Shown one piece after another: positions 8,120-16,686 of a stretch of 64,000 nucleotides of DNA. Numbering within the stretch: the stretch's first letter is position 1; each line of letters opens with the position of its first letter. The stretch covers positions 257,104-321,103 of the forward strand of contig JADJPY010000016.1 in NCBI GenBank assembly GCA_016713005.1, in the 5' to 3' direction. The notes beneath the pieces were generated by a model. That model searched no databases. It worked only from the letters and a program-made list of their open reading frames with translations, and had not been told where the DNA came from. Position numbers and translations under genes: made by a program. This DNA comes from Ramlibacter sp. GTDB taxonomy: Bacteria; Pseudomonadota; Gammaproteobacteria; Burkholderiales; Burkholderiaceae_C.

Positions 8120-8716
8120 TCAGACGGTCTTGTGGTCGACCAGTCGCACCAGGTCGATGACGTTGCGCACGCCCAGCTTGGCCAGGACGCGCGCCTTGTG
8201 GACTTCGACGGTACGTGGGCTGATGCCCAGCTCCTGGGCGATCCGGCGGTTGTGCAATCCCCTGACCATCAGGCCCATCACCTCGTGCTCCCGAGCCGAC
8301 AGGCGACGGACCGCCTCGCTGTCCCCGCTGATGCGTGACACCTGCCCCGACACCCGCTCCAGGGCCTTCTTGACGGCCGCGACCAGCTGATCGCCATCAA
8401 ACGGTTTCTCGATGAAATCCACGGCATCGGACAGGAAGGCCTCGCGAGCCGCGTTCACGTCACCATGGGCGGTGATCACGATCACCGGCAAGCCGGGCCT
8501 GGACGCCTTGAGCCGCTTTTGCAGCTCCAGGCCGGAGAGCCCGGGCATGCGGATGTCGGCCACGACGCACCCACACCAATCCGGCTTGATCGCTCCGAGA
8601 AAATCTTCCGCACAGGAGAAGGTGGACGTTGCGTAGCCGTTCAGACTCAACAACAGCGAGAGCGCATCCCGCACGGAGGCATCGTCATCCACGATGAACA
8701 CGGTTTCATTGTGCAT
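8120..8716 (-). CDS. FixJ-family two-component response regulator
   Basis: 198 residues: a receiver domain (about 1-120) with acidic pocket VDDD (9-12), phospho-acceptor D54 in VVADIRMPG and the lysine in IEKPFDG. A LuxR/FixJ helix-turn-helix (about 135-198) follows, with LSAREHEVMGLMVRG and RTVEVHKARVLAKLG. It is expected to bind DNA as a phosphorylated dimer. The start ATG at 8716 overlaps the end of the sensor kinase gene by 11 bases, so the pair is translationally coupled. Targets are unknown; the neighbouring antiporter group and the palindrome at 8081 are candidates. Confidence 0.9.
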   Translation of the reverse strand: MHNETVFIVDDDASVRDALSLLLSLNGYATSTFSCAEDFLGAIKPDWCGCVVADIRMPGLSGLELQKRLKASRPGLPVIVITAHGDVNAAREAFLSDAVDFIEKPFDGDQLVAAVKKALERVSGQVSRISGDSEAVRRLSAREHEVMGLMVRGLHNRRIAQELGISPRTVEVHKARVLAKLGVRNVIDLVRLVDHKTV

Positions 8717-10343
8717 TTCGGGGCTCCTGCGGTTCGGGATCGTCGGCGGGCAAGGCAAAGCAGAATTGCCCATGGGACCCGGGTTCCGCCCAGAGACGCC
8801 CCCCATGAGCTTCAACAATCGCCCGGCAAATGCCCAACCCCACACCCATGCCCCCGGGCTTGTCTGAAGCGGTCGCGTCAAAAAGGCCCGGGAGTCGGTC
8901 GGATTGAATGCCGGGTCCGCTGTCGGTCACGCGAATCACCACCTCGCCCGGGCGCCGTTCTACATCCAGCCCGACCCGACGGGGACAATCCGGCGAAAGC
9001 GCCGAGGCATCCATCGCATTCGCCAGCAGGTTCCTCAATACCACGCCGATCTGCACCGGGTCCATCCAGATCTCAGGCAGCTCACCATCGAGACCGCCAC
9101 CCGCTTCAAGCCGGATCGCCAGTGCGTCGGCCCTGCGGGACTGCGCCTTCAGTGCCTCGTCCAGGACAGCCGCCGGCGACACCCGACTCAGCTGGGTGGT
9201 ACCCGTCTGGAAAAAGTCGCGCAACCGCTTCACGACGTCGCTGGCCCGGTTGGCGTCGTCGACCATTTTCCGGCTGATTTCCATCAACCTTTCCTCGCGG
9301 TCCGGCACGACCGCCGGCGCGGACCGCACAAGTTGCCTGCAGACCTGCGCATATCCGCTCAGGGCCGTCAACGGCTGACTGAGTTCATGCGCCAGGGCCG
9401 CTGACATCTGCCCCGCCGCAGCAAAGCGGAGGCTGCCGCGCAGGTCGGCTTCCGCGCGGCTGCGCTCGTCCACGGCAACGCCCAGAACGAGTCCGGACAG
9501 GGTGATCACCGCCATCAGCGCCTGCAGCTCGAACACCGTCAGATCCGGATTGGGCACAGACTGCACGGCGATGATCAATCCCAGCTGCGTCAGTCCGGCG
9601 GCAAGCACGGCACCCGCAACACCCAGACGCGCAGAGGCCCAAACCACAGGAAGCAGCAGAAGGTAGAAGTAGCGGGACTGGTCACTGAACGGTTGACCCG
9701 CCACCAGCCACACAAGCAAGCAGATCACCAGTGCGATGGGCCACCACTGGCGACTGCTTGCGCTGGCATATAGCTGCGCACGGCCACGCTCGTCCATCAG
9801 GAGCAGCAGCATGGGCAGCGTGACCAGGATACCCACGGCGTCGCCGATCCAGTACCTTGCCACTGCCTCATGCCAGGCGACGCCAAGCCCCAGCTCAGCC
9901 ACGGCAAAGGCCGTGACATACACCACGCCACTGACCAACGCACCGGTGGTGACGATGCCCAGGAACCAAAGCAGGTCGCGCCGATTGCCCATGGGCAGGC
10001 CCGGGGTCATCTTCTGGCGCAGCGCCCGGGCGATGGCCGCGTACGTCAGGCTCAATGCGGCTGTCCCCGTGAAGAGACCCAACCAGGCGCCTGACGGTCC
10101 TCGCACGATCAGGTCCGCAGCCACAACGCCAATCCAGACAAGCCAGATCCAGCGCGGACTCCAAAACAGGAGGGCGATGGCCAACGCCGGCTGCGGGTTC
10201 CAGGGCGTGATATTGAGCCCCAGAAACGGACGGATATAGCTCACCCAGTCCAGGAACAGGAAGCCCAGCACATAGGCAGCACCGGCCACCCAGGGCGTGC
10301 CGCGGGCCCGCAGCGGGAACCAGACGGGTGTGTTGAACTGCAT
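8706..10343 (-). CDS. MASE1-type membrane sensor histidine kinase
   Basis: 545 residues from the ATG at 10343, chosen because a GGAG site lies 9 bases upstream; an ATG nine codons earlier has no such site. Residues 20-295 form eight or more membrane spans resembling the MASE1 sensory domain (WNPQPALAIALLFW, WIGDAVGILVTLPM). The H-box is AHELSQPLTAL with phospho-His at about 319. An N-box (NLLANAMDAS) and G-boxes (DSGPGIQ, GMGVGLGICR) complete the ATPase. It should phosphorylate the adjacent FixJ-type regulator. The stimulus of MASE1 domains is not established. Confidence 0.88.
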   Translation of the reverse strand: MQFNTPVWFPLRARGTPWVAGAAYVLGFLFLDWVSYIRPFLGLNITPWNPQPALAIALLFWSPRWIWLVWIGVVAADLIVRGPSGAWLGLFTGTAALSLTYAAIARALRQKMTPGLPMGNRRDLLWFLGIVTTGALVSGVVYVTAFAVAELGLGVAWHEAVARYWIGDAVGILVTLPMLLLLMDERGRAQLYASASSRQWWPIALVICLLVWLVAGQPFSDQSRYFYLLLLPVVWASARLGVAGAVLAAGLTQLGLIIAVQSVPNPDLTVFELQALMAVITLSGLVLGVAVDERSRAEADLRGSLRFAAAGQMSAALAHELSQPLTALSGYAQVCRQLVRSAPAVVPDREERLMEISRKMVDDANRASDVVKRLRDFFQTGTTQLSRVSPAAVLDEALKAQSRRADALAIRLEAGGGLDGELPEIWMDPVQIGVVLRNLLANAMDASALSPDCPRRVGLDVERRPGEVVIRVTDSGPGIQSDRLPGLFDATASDKPGGMGVGLGICRAIVEAHGGRLWAEPGSHGQFCFALPADDPEPQEPRNAQ

Positions 10344-10422
10344 GGCCTGATTCTCCGCCGGTCGGGCCATTTGCGATCAGCGTGTTTTCATGGATGCCCC
10401 GGACCGCAGCGCAGCCCGCCTT

Positions 10423-11565
10423 TCAAGGCGCAGGGAACACGGGCAGCGGTTTTCGGTCGGCCCGCGCGGCCAGCCAGGAGCGGGCCAGGGCCAGCGCCTC
10501 GGCAATGACCCGGTCCATGTCCAGGTACCGGTAGGTGCCCAGGCGCCCCATGAAGCTGACGCCACTTTCCTGGCCTGCCAGAGCAAGGTAGCGCTGCAGC
10601 ACCAGGTGATCGGCGGCCAGCCGCTTGGGGTAGTACGGGGTATCGTGGACAGCGGTCTCGCGGCTGTACTCGCGCGTGACCAGGCTGCGTGCGTGCGTCT
10701 CCCAGGGGGCGAAATGCTTGTGCTCCAGCACGCGCGTCCAGGGCACGTTCAGCCGGGTGTGGTTGATGACGGCGCCACCCTGGTGGTCGCCCTCGTGCAC
10801 CTCGCGCTCCCACCAGACGGTGCGGTAGCCCAGGCGCCCCTCGCTGAAGCCGTAAAACTGGTCGAGCGCCCCGCTGAAGAACACATGCGCCGCGTCGCGC
10901 CGCAGGGCAGGCTCCCAGGGCGTGGACAGCTGAACCCGGATGCCGGGGTGCTCCAGGATACGGGCCACCACTGCGGTATAGCCCTCACGCGGCAGCGCCT
11001 GCCAGGGGCTGTCGTAGTAGTTGTCGTTGTAGTCGAAGCGCAGCGGCAGCCGCCGCAGCAGCGAAGCCGGCAGCTCACGCGGGTCGCATCCCCACTGCTT
11101 GAACGTGTAGTCGCGGAAAAACGCCTCGTACAGGTCGCGCCCGACGAACTTGAGCGCCTGCTCCTCGAAATTGGCGGGCTCGCCAATGCTGGCGTCGGCC
11201 TGCGCCGAGATGAAAGCCCGCGCCTCGGCAGGTGTGAACGTCTTGCCAAAAAACTGGTTGATGGTGTGCAGGTTGACCGGCAGACTGAAGACGCCGCTGC
11301 CGGTGTCCGCCTTCACCCGGTTGACAAAAGGCATCCACTCGCCGAAACGCTGCACGTACGCCTGCACCTCCGCATTGGCCGTATGGAAGATGTGCGGCCC
11401 GTAGGTGTGCACCAGCACGCCGGTCGCGCCATCGCGCTGCGTATGGCAGTTGCCGCCGATGTGGTCGCGTGAATCGATCACCTGCACCGCATGGCCGGCC
11501 GTGGCCAGCTCGCGCGCGAGCACGGCCCCGCTGAAGCCTGCGCCCACCACCAGCAGCGGCTTCAT
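10423..11565 (-). CDS. glf: UDP-galactopyranose mutase
   Basis: A 380-residue flavoenzyme interconverting UDP-galactopyranose and UDP-galactofuranose. The N-terminal Rossmann motif VVGAGFSGAVLA (6-17) binds FAD. The family motifs HTYGPHIFHT, KQWGCDP, FDYNDNYYDS and GRLGTYRYLDMD are all present. The ATG overlaps the stop of the upstream glycosyltransferase-like gene (ATGA), so both are probably translated together. Its presence implies galactofuranose in a surface glycan. The long upstream in-frame extension overlaps the neighbour and is not part of the protein. Confidence 0.92.
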   Translation of the reverse strand: MKPLLVVGAGFSGAVLARELATAGHAVQVIDSRDHIGGNCHTQRDGATGVLVHTYGPHIFHTANAEVQAYVQRFGEWMPFVNRVKADTGSGVFSLPVNLHTINQFFGKTFTPAEARAFISAQADASIGEPANFEEQALKFVGRDLYEAFFRDYTFKQWGCDPRELPASLLRRLPLRFDYNDNYYDSPWQALPREGYTAVVARILEHPGIRVQLSTPWEPALRRDAAHVFFSGALDQFYGFSEGRLGYRTVWWEREVHEGDHQGGAVINHTRLNVPWTRVLEHKHFAPWETHARSLVTREYSRETAVHDTPYYPKRLAADHLVLQRYLALAGQESGVSFMGRLGTYRYLDMDRVIAEALALARSWLAARADRKPLPVFPAP

Positions 11566-12371
11566 GCGGCTGCGCCCGGCGGGTCCGGTGGCTTGACCGG
11601 ATGGTAGAGGCGGCCGCGCAGCACCCAACTGGCCCAGCCGGGAAGACGGCGGGGCTCTTCCATCACCGGGCGGTAGCGAACCGTGCCACCGTCCATCAGG
11701 CTGCCCGCTGGGTCGTCCACACTCGTGTAGAAACGGTTTCTGAAACCCGCCGGCACAAACGGTCCCGTGCCGCCCACATCGGCAATGCGCAGACCGCGCA
11801 GGTGCAGCAGCGTGGGAATCAGGCCTTCGAGAAAACCGTTCCAGCCCTGTGCCACCGCGTCGCGCAGGCACACCATTCCGCGCCGGGACATCCGCGTTAC
11901 GGGTAGGAAGCCGCGCAGACACTGCTCAGGCGACACCGGGCCATCCGGCGCATGGATCTCGTTCCACCAGTACCAGTGAGGCTCCTGCGAGCGGCGGCGA
12001 AGGTGGGTACACAACAGATCCCAGGGCTGATCCCGGAAGGCGTCAAACAGCTGCGCCCACGGGCCGCTGTAGCGCACGTCGTATTCGATGAACCAGTAGG
12101 CGTCGAAGTCCGGATGCGCGTCAAAGAAGTCCAGCCACGCCAGGTGCACGTTGCGCAGGATGCCGGTCTCCAGAACGCGCACAGCCCGGCTGCAGGCGTG
12201 GGCGGTGTCAAAGGTCTGCACAAAGCCATCCAGGCTGGCCGGCGCAGCGGCACTGCCGTCACTCAGGACAAATGCCTGGTCGCCCGGCCTCAGACCTGCC
12301 CGCATGCGCGCGAACTCCCCGAGGATGGGCTCCTCGAAGCGGTGGGTCATCAGGACAACGGCGGTGCGCAC
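11562..12371 (-). CDS. Putative glycosyltransferase-like protein (unassigned family)
   Basis: The 269-residue protein lacks a signal peptide. It starts like a GT-A fold (TAVVLMTHRFEEP, then DQAFVLSDGS near residue 33) and carries an acidic motif WFIEYDVRYSGPW near residue 92 in the position of a DxD metal site. A Trp-rich stretch (WYWWNEIH) follows. Coupling to glf by an ATGA overlap suggests it transfers or modifies galactofuranose, but this is inference. It begins 19 bases after the phosphoribosyltransferase gene, so it may belong to the purA transcript. Confidence 0.6.
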   Translation of the reverse strand: MRTAVVLMTHRFEEPILGEFARMRAGLRPGDQAFVLSDGSAAAPASLDGFVQTFDTAHACSRAVRVLETGILRNVHLAWLDFFDAHPDFDAYWFIEYDVRYSGPWAQLFDAFRDQPWDLLCTHLRRRSQEPHWYWWNEIHAPDGPVSPEQCLRGFLPVTRMSRRGMVCLRDAVAQGWNGFLEGLIPTLLHLRGLRIADVGGTGPFVPAGFRNRFYTSVDDPAGSLMDGGTVRYRPVMEEPRRLPGWASWVLRGRLYHPVKPPDPPGAAA

Positions 12372-12390
12372 CCGACCGGCCCGAGATCGC

Positions 12391-12915
12391 TCAGACGGTC
12401 CACTTCTCCATCAGTTTTTCGGGACTGAGGCTGTCGTAGCCCTCAAACGGCTGGTGGATCCAGGGGTTGGTGGGCAGGTACTCGATCGAGTAGTCGGGCG
12501 TAAAGCTGGACACGCCCTTGGTCCAGATCACGGCGCTGCGAAGCTCCGTGATCGGGGCGTAGTTGTTCTTGAGCAGGCTGATGACGGCCTTGAGCGTGTG
12601 GCCGGAGTCCGCCAGGTCGTCCACCAGAAGCACCTTGCCGGCGATTTCGCCCTTGGGTGTGGTGATGAAGCGCGCGATGTCCAGGTGACCCTGCACCGTG
12701 CCGGCGTCGGCGCGGTAGGAGCTGGTGGACATGATGGCCAGCGGCTTGTCAAAGATCCGGCTGAGGATGTCACCGGGGCGCATGCCGCCGCGGGCAAGGC
12801 ACAGGATGGTGTCGAACTCCCAGCCGGACTGGTGGATCTTCAGCGCAAGCTTTTCGATGAGGTTGTGGTACTCGTCGTAGCTCACGTAGAGGTGTTTGCC
12901 GTCTTCGGTCAACAT
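12391..12915 (-). CDS. Purine-type phosphoribosyltransferase
   Basis: The 174-residue protein has the PRPP-binding signature VLLVDDLADSGHT (95-107) and the upstream loop CLARGGMRPGD (39-49). The fold matches hypoxanthine/xanthine-guanine phosphoribosyltransferases of purine salvage. It follows purA on the same strand. Its AGGAGC ribosome site lies 6 bases before the ATG and is formed by the diverged right end of a dispersed repeat (copy C). Base specificity cannot be told from the sequence; Gpt-like activity is the likeliest. Confidence 0.82.
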   Translation of the reverse strand: MLTEDGKHLYVSYDEYHNLIEKLALKIHQSGWEFDTILCLARGGMRPGDILSRIFDKPLAIMSTSSYRADAGTVQGHLDIARFITTPKGEIAGKVLLVDDLADSGHTLKAVISLLKNNYAPITELRSAVIWTKGVSSFTPDYSIEYLPTNPWIHQPFEGYDSLSPEKLMEKWTV

Positions 12916-12921
12916 CGGGTT

Positions 12922-12976
12922 GCTCCTGTTTTGATAGCGGGTCGTTAAGTACTGGCGGGGGCTGGAGGCCGATTTG
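12922..12976 (-). repeat. 55-bp dispersed repeat, copy C (purA-phosphoribosyltransferase gap)
   Basis: Read on the minus strand: CAAATCGGCCTCCAGCCCCC at the left end and CCGCTATCAAAACAGGAGC at the right end. Where other copies end in GATAGC this one reads AGGAGC, which acts as the Shine-Dalgarno sequence of the next gene. The copy occupies nearly the whole intergenic space after purA. Confidence 0.8.
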
Positions 12977-12980
12977 GCCT

Positions 12981-14312
12981 TCAAGACGGCAGGTAGGGAT
13001 GCCGCATCATGATGGTGTGGTCGCGGTCCGGGCTGGTGGACACGATGTCCACCGGCACGCCGGTGACCTGCTCGATGCGCTGCAGGTACAGGCGCGCATT
13101 GACCGGCAATTGGTCAAACTGTGTCACGCCCACGGTGGATTCGCTCCAGCCGGGCAGCGTCTCGTACACCGGCACGCATCGTGCAATGTCGTCCGCGCCC
13201 ATGGGCAGGATGTCGGTCAGGCCGCCATCGAGCTGGTACCCGGTGCACAGCTTGAGCTCTTTCAGGCCGTCCAGCACGTCCAGCTTGGTGATGCACAGGC
13301 CCGACAGGCCATTGACCTGGGCGCTGCGCTTGAGCAGCGCGGCGTCGAACCAGCCGCAACGCCGGCTGCGACCGGTGGTCACGCCCTTCTCGGCGCCCAC
13401 GGTGGACAGGTGGTAGCCCACAGTGCCCGGCGTGGCCCAGTCCAGCTCGGTGGGAAAAGGGCCACCGCCCACGCGCGTGCAGTACGCCTTGGTGATGCCC
13501 AGGATGTAGTGCAACATGCCCGGCCCGACACCGGCGCCAGCGGCCGCATTGCCGGCCACACAGTTGCTGGAAGTGACATAGGGGTAGGTGCCGTGGTCCA
13601 CGTCCAGCAGCGTGCCCTGGGCGCCCTCGAACAGCAGGTTGGCGCCGTTGCGGTGCGCCTCGTTGAGCTCGCGCGAGACGTCGGCCATCAGCGGCTTGAG
13701 CAGTTCGGCGTGCTTCATGGCTTCGGCGTAGACGCTGTCGAAGTCCACCGGCGGCGCGTTCAGGTAGGTGGTGAGCACATGGTTGTGCAGCGCCAGCACT
13801 TCGCGCAGCTTGGCGGCAAAGCGGTCGGGGTGCTTCAAGTCCTGCACACGCAGCGCCCTGCGGGCGATCTTGTCCTCGTAGGCAGGGCCGATGCCGCGCC
13901 CGGTCGTGCCGATTTTCTCCGTGCCGCCCTGCTCCCGCAGCGTCTCGCGCGCAACGTCCAGCGCCGCGTGGAACGGCAGGATCAGCGGACAGGCCTCGCT
14001 GATGCGCAGGCGCGAGCGCACCTCCACGCCGGCCCGCTCCAGCCCCTCGATTTCCTCGAACAGCTTGGCGGCCGACAGGACGACGCCGTTGCCGATGTAG
14101 CACTTGACGCCGGGACGCATGATGCCGCTGGGGATCAGGTGCAGCGCGGTCTTGACGCCGTTGATCACCAGGGTGTGGCCGGCGTTGTGGCCGCCCTGGA
14201 ACCGCACCACCCCCTGCGCCATTTCGGTCAGCCAGTCCACCAGCTTGCCCTTGCCCTCGTCGCCCCACTGGGTACCGACGACCACCACATTGCGTCCCGT
14301 TGTCTTGGTCAT
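12981..14312 (-). CDS. purA: Adenylosuccinate synthase
   Basis: A 443-residue GTP-dependent enzyme that makes adenylosuccinate from IMP and aspartate, the first committed step to AMP. The GTP-loop GDEGKGK is at 17-23, followed by GGHNAGHT. Other signatures are GTTGRGIGPAYEDK, FEGAQGTLLDVDHGTYPYVTSS (in part) and the C-terminal TGVPVDIVSTSPDRDHTI region (in part). The start at 14312 gives the usual bacterial N-terminus. It lies between hisZ and a purine phosphoribosyltransferase, a conserved betaproteobacterial arrangement. Confidence 0.96.
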   Translation of the reverse strand: MTKTTGRNVVVVGTQWGDEGKGKLVDWLTEMAQGVVRFQGGHNAGHTLVINGVKTALHLIPSGIMRPGVKCYIGNGVVLSAAKLFEEIEGLERAGVEVRSRLRISEACPLILPFHAALDVARETLREQGGTEKIGTTGRGIGPAYEDKIARRALRVQDLKHPDRFAAKLREVLALHNHVLTTYLNAPPVDFDSVYAEAMKHAELLKPLMADVSRELNEAHRNGANLLFEGAQGTLLDVDHGTYPYVTSSNCVAGNAAAGAGVGPGMLHYILGITKAYCTRVGGGPFPTELDWATPGTVGYHLSTVGAEKGVTTGRSRRCGWFDAALLKRSAQVNGLSGLCITKLDVLDGLKELKLCTGYQLDGGLTDILPMGADDIARCVPVYETLPGWSESTVGVTQFDQLPVNARLYLQRIEQVTGVPVDIVSTSPDRDHTIMMRHPYLPS

Positions 14313-14335
14313 GAAGCTTTCAATCCAGAAATCGT

Positions 14336-15490
14336 TCAGATGCTCTTGACGACCCATTGCCCGGCGGCCTGAACCAGCTCGCGGTCGCAATGGAATTCGT
14401 CGATCTCGCTCTCATGGCCCGGCAACACGCAAACCACCGTCTCACCGCGCCCGCGCAGCGACGCGATCGCCTCGCGCAACCCGGCGGCGGCGCCCCCGTC
14501 CCAGGGCGCACGGATGGCGGCGCGTGGCGCGCGCTTCGCGGCCACACCCACCAGTTCCTTGAGGTCCAGGCTGAAACCCACCGCGGGGCGGTTGCGCCCG
14601 AACACCGCGCCCACTTCGTCGTATCGGCCACCGCGCACCAGCGCGTCGCTGGCGCCCGCGACATAGGCGCCAAAGCGCATGCCGCTGTAGTAGGCGTAGC
14701 CGCGCAGGTCGGCCAGGTCAAAAATCACCCGCGCCTCACCCAGGTGCCGGGACAACCACTTCAAATTTGATAGCGCCTCAGCAAGCATTGGCGAGGGCGG
14801 AAGCACTTTTTCGGCCTCAACCAGCACGGCGGCATCGCCGTACAGCTGCACCAGCGCCAGCAGGCCTTCCCGCGCGGCGGCCGGGAAGCCACGGGTCAGC
14901 CCGGCCAGCGCGCTGGAGTCCTTGGCCGCCAGCGCCGCATGCACGCGTGAGAGCTGCGCGGCGTCCGCGACCGCTCCCGCCAGCAAGGCGCGCACGATGC
15001 GTGCGTCGGCCAGGTCCACCGTCACATCGCCGGCCTGGGCAGCGCCCAGGCAATCCAGTGCCAGCAACAGCGTCTCCAGGTCGGCCTCCAGGCCGGCGTG
15101 ACCGAAGATTTCGGCGCCGAACTGCAAAGGGTCGCGCGTGGCATGTGGGCGGTCGGGCCGGGTGTGGAGCACCGGACCGCAGTAGCACAGGCGCGCCACA
15201 CCGCGGCGGTTCAGCAAGTGGGCATCGATGCGCGCCACCTGGGGCGTGGTGTCTGCCCGTACACCCAGGGTGCGGCCCGACAGCTGGTCCACCAGCTTGA
15301 AGGTCTGCAGGTCCAGCGCCTCGCCGGTTCCGGTCAGCAAGGATTCCAGGTGCTCCAGCAGCGGGGGCATCACCAGCTCGTAGCCATAGCCCCGCGCGGT
15401 GTCCAGCAGGTCCCGGCGCAGCTCTTCGATGTGGCGGGCCTCTGCGGGCAGGACATCGGCAATGTGATCCGGCAGGACCCAGGCGGACAT
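14336..15490 (-). CDS. hisZ: ATP phosphoribosyltransferase regulatory subunit HisZ
   Basis: The 384-residue protein is a histidyl-tRNA synthetase paralogue that partners the short form of HisG in histidine synthesis. Class II-like motifs are visible (LPAEARHIEELRRDLLD, VRADTTPQVARIDAHLL, GYAYYSGMRFGAYV), but the full aminoacylation set is absent. HisZ beside purA and hflC is typical of betaproteobacteria. Residues around EKVLPPSPMLAEALSNLKW are encoded by a copy of the dispersed repeat. The segment ending VVKSI is normal for the family. Confidence 0.93.
   Translation of the reverse strand: MSAWVLPDHIADVLPAEARHIEELRRDLLDTARGYGYELVMPPLLEHLESLLTGTGEALDLQTFKLVDQLSGRTLGVRADTTPQVARIDAHLLNRRGVARLCYCGPVLHTRPDRPHATRDPLQFGAEIFGHAGLEADLETLLLALDCLGAAQAGDVTVDLADARIVRALLAGAVADAAQLSRVHAALAAKDSSALAGLTRGFPAAAREGLLALVQLYGDAAVLVEAEKVLPPSPMLAEALSNLKWLSRHLGEARVIFDLADLRGYAYYSGMRFGAYVAGASDALVRGGRYDEVGAVFGRNRPAVGFSLDLKELVGVAAKRAPRAAIRAPWDGGAAAGLREAIASLRGRGETVVCVLPGHESEIDEFHCDRELVQAAGQWVVKSI
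14758..14811 (-). repeat. 55-bp dispersed repeat, copy D (inside hisZ)
   Basis: The minus strand reads AAAAAGTGCTTCCGCCCTCG at the left end and GCTATCAAATTTGA at the right end, one base shorter than the other copies. It is translated as part of HisZ. The left half is in the same reading frame as the copies in bamB and gluQRS; the one-base deletion shifts the frame before the right end. Confidence 0.7.
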
Positions 15491-15569
15491 GATTTCGGGG
15501 GGCTGTTAAAAACGCGATTTTACCGGTCGCACAGACCGGCTTTGCTGACACCGCGCCGAAGCGGGCGAC

Positions 15570-15758
15570 TCAGGCCAGAACCAGCAGCAGCACAAGTCCG
15601 GCAGCAATGCTGGCCAGGCCGAAGAAGCGGATCTGCCCGTCGTGCAGCGCGAGCACCTGCTGGAACATGCGCCGCCAGGCGGAGGGCGACAGAAAGGGCA
15701 GCAGCCCCTCGATCACCAGCACCAGGGCCAGCGCCGTCCAGAACGTGCCGGCGTCCAA
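15570..15758 (-). CDS. DUF2065 (YjeT-like) small membrane protein
   Basis: 62 residues with two hydrophobic helices (about 5-24 and 44-62) separated by the family motif PSAWRRMFQQVLALHDGQIR. It starts at a TTG one base after the hflC stop. A DUF2065 gene directly after hflKC is a conserved pattern in proteobacteria, which suggests a link with HflKC in the inner membrane. Exact function unknown. Confidence 0.85.
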   Translation of the reverse strand: MDAGTFWTALALVLVIEGLLPFLSPSAWRRMFQQVLALHDGQIRFFGLASIAAGLVLLLVLA

Positions 15759-15759
15759 A

Positions 15760-16668
15760 CTACTTCTTGGGTGCTGCCGCCGGTGCGCCGGCCTGACCGC
15801 CGCGGAAGACGCGGAAGAACTCGTTGGAGGACGGGTCCATCACCACCACATCACTCTTCCTGCTGAAGCTGCTCTTGTAGGCTTCAAGGCTGCGGTAGAA
15901 CTGCGCGAACTGGGCGTCACGCCCGAAAGCGTCGGCATAGATGCGTGCGGCTTCGGCGTCTCCCTCACCCTTGATCTTCTGGGCGTCGCGGTACGCGTTG
16001 GCCACGGCAACTTCACGCTGGCGGTCGGCATCGGCGCGGATCTTTTCACCTTCGGCGGCACCGGTTGAGCGCAGCTCATTGGCCACACGCTTGCGTTCGG
16101 CCTCCATGCGACGGTAGACGGACTCGGTGATGGTCTCCACATAGTCCACCCGGGTGATGCGGACATCCACCACGTCCACGCCCCAGGGCTTGGCGCCCTT
16201 GACGGCCTCCAGCACCTCGCGCTTGACGTCGGCCATCAGCTGCTCGCGCTTGAGCGAGAGCAGATCCTTGACGGTGCGCTTGTTGATCTCTTCCTGGAAC
16301 GCGTTGCGCACGACCCGGTTGAGCTGGTTGGCGCCGGCCGTCTCGTCCAGGCCGACATTGCGGATGTACTGGCTGGGTTCGGTGACGCGCCAGCGCACGT
16401 ACCAGTCGATCACCACGCGCTGCTTCTCTGCGGTCAGCATGGGTTCGGCGTCGACGCTGTCCAGCGTGAGCAGCCGCTTGTCGATGTAGCTGACGTTCTG
16501 GAACGGCGGGGGAAGCTTGAAATTGAGCCCTGGCTCGGTGATCACTTCCTTGATCTGGCCCAGGGCGTACACGATCCCGAACTGGCGCTGATCCACGACA
16601 AAAAGCGTGGAGCTGAGCAGCGCGAGCGCCACCAGCAGGGTCGAGGCAATAAATCCGATTCTGTTCAT
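15760..16668 (-). CDS. hflC: FtsH protease modulator HflC
   Basis: A 302-residue SPFH/band-7 protein with one N-terminal membrane segment (5-25, FIASTLLVALALLSSTLFVV in part). The SPFH core follows (QFGIVYALGQIKEVITEPGLN, in part), then a charged coiled coil (RRMEAERKRVANELRSTGAA). With HflK it forms a large periplasmic cage around FtsH and restrains its proteolysis. It lies 18 bases after hflK and is followed by DUF2065. Its length is standard. Confidence 0.95.
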   Translation of the reverse strand: MNRIGFIASTLLVALALLSSTLFVVDQRQFGIVYALGQIKEVITEPGLNFKLPPPFQNVSYIDKRLLTLDSVDAEPMLTAEKQRVVIDWYVRWRVTEPSQYIRNVGLDETAGANQLNRVVRNAFQEEINKRTVKDLLSLKREQLMADVKREVLEAVKGAKPWGVDVVDVRITRVDYVETITESVYRRMEAERKRVANELRSTGAAEGEKIRADADRQREVAVANAYRDAQKIKGEGDAEAARIYADAFGRDAQFAQFYRSLEAYKSSFSRKSDVVVMDPSSNEFFRVFRGGQAGAPAAAPKK

Positions 16669-16686
16669 GGTGTTCTCCTGACCGGC

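Noticed and set aside
11566..11922. N-terminal extension of glf
   Set aside because: It overlaps the coupled upstream gene in another frame and has no mutase similarity; the FAD motif starts right after the internal ATG.
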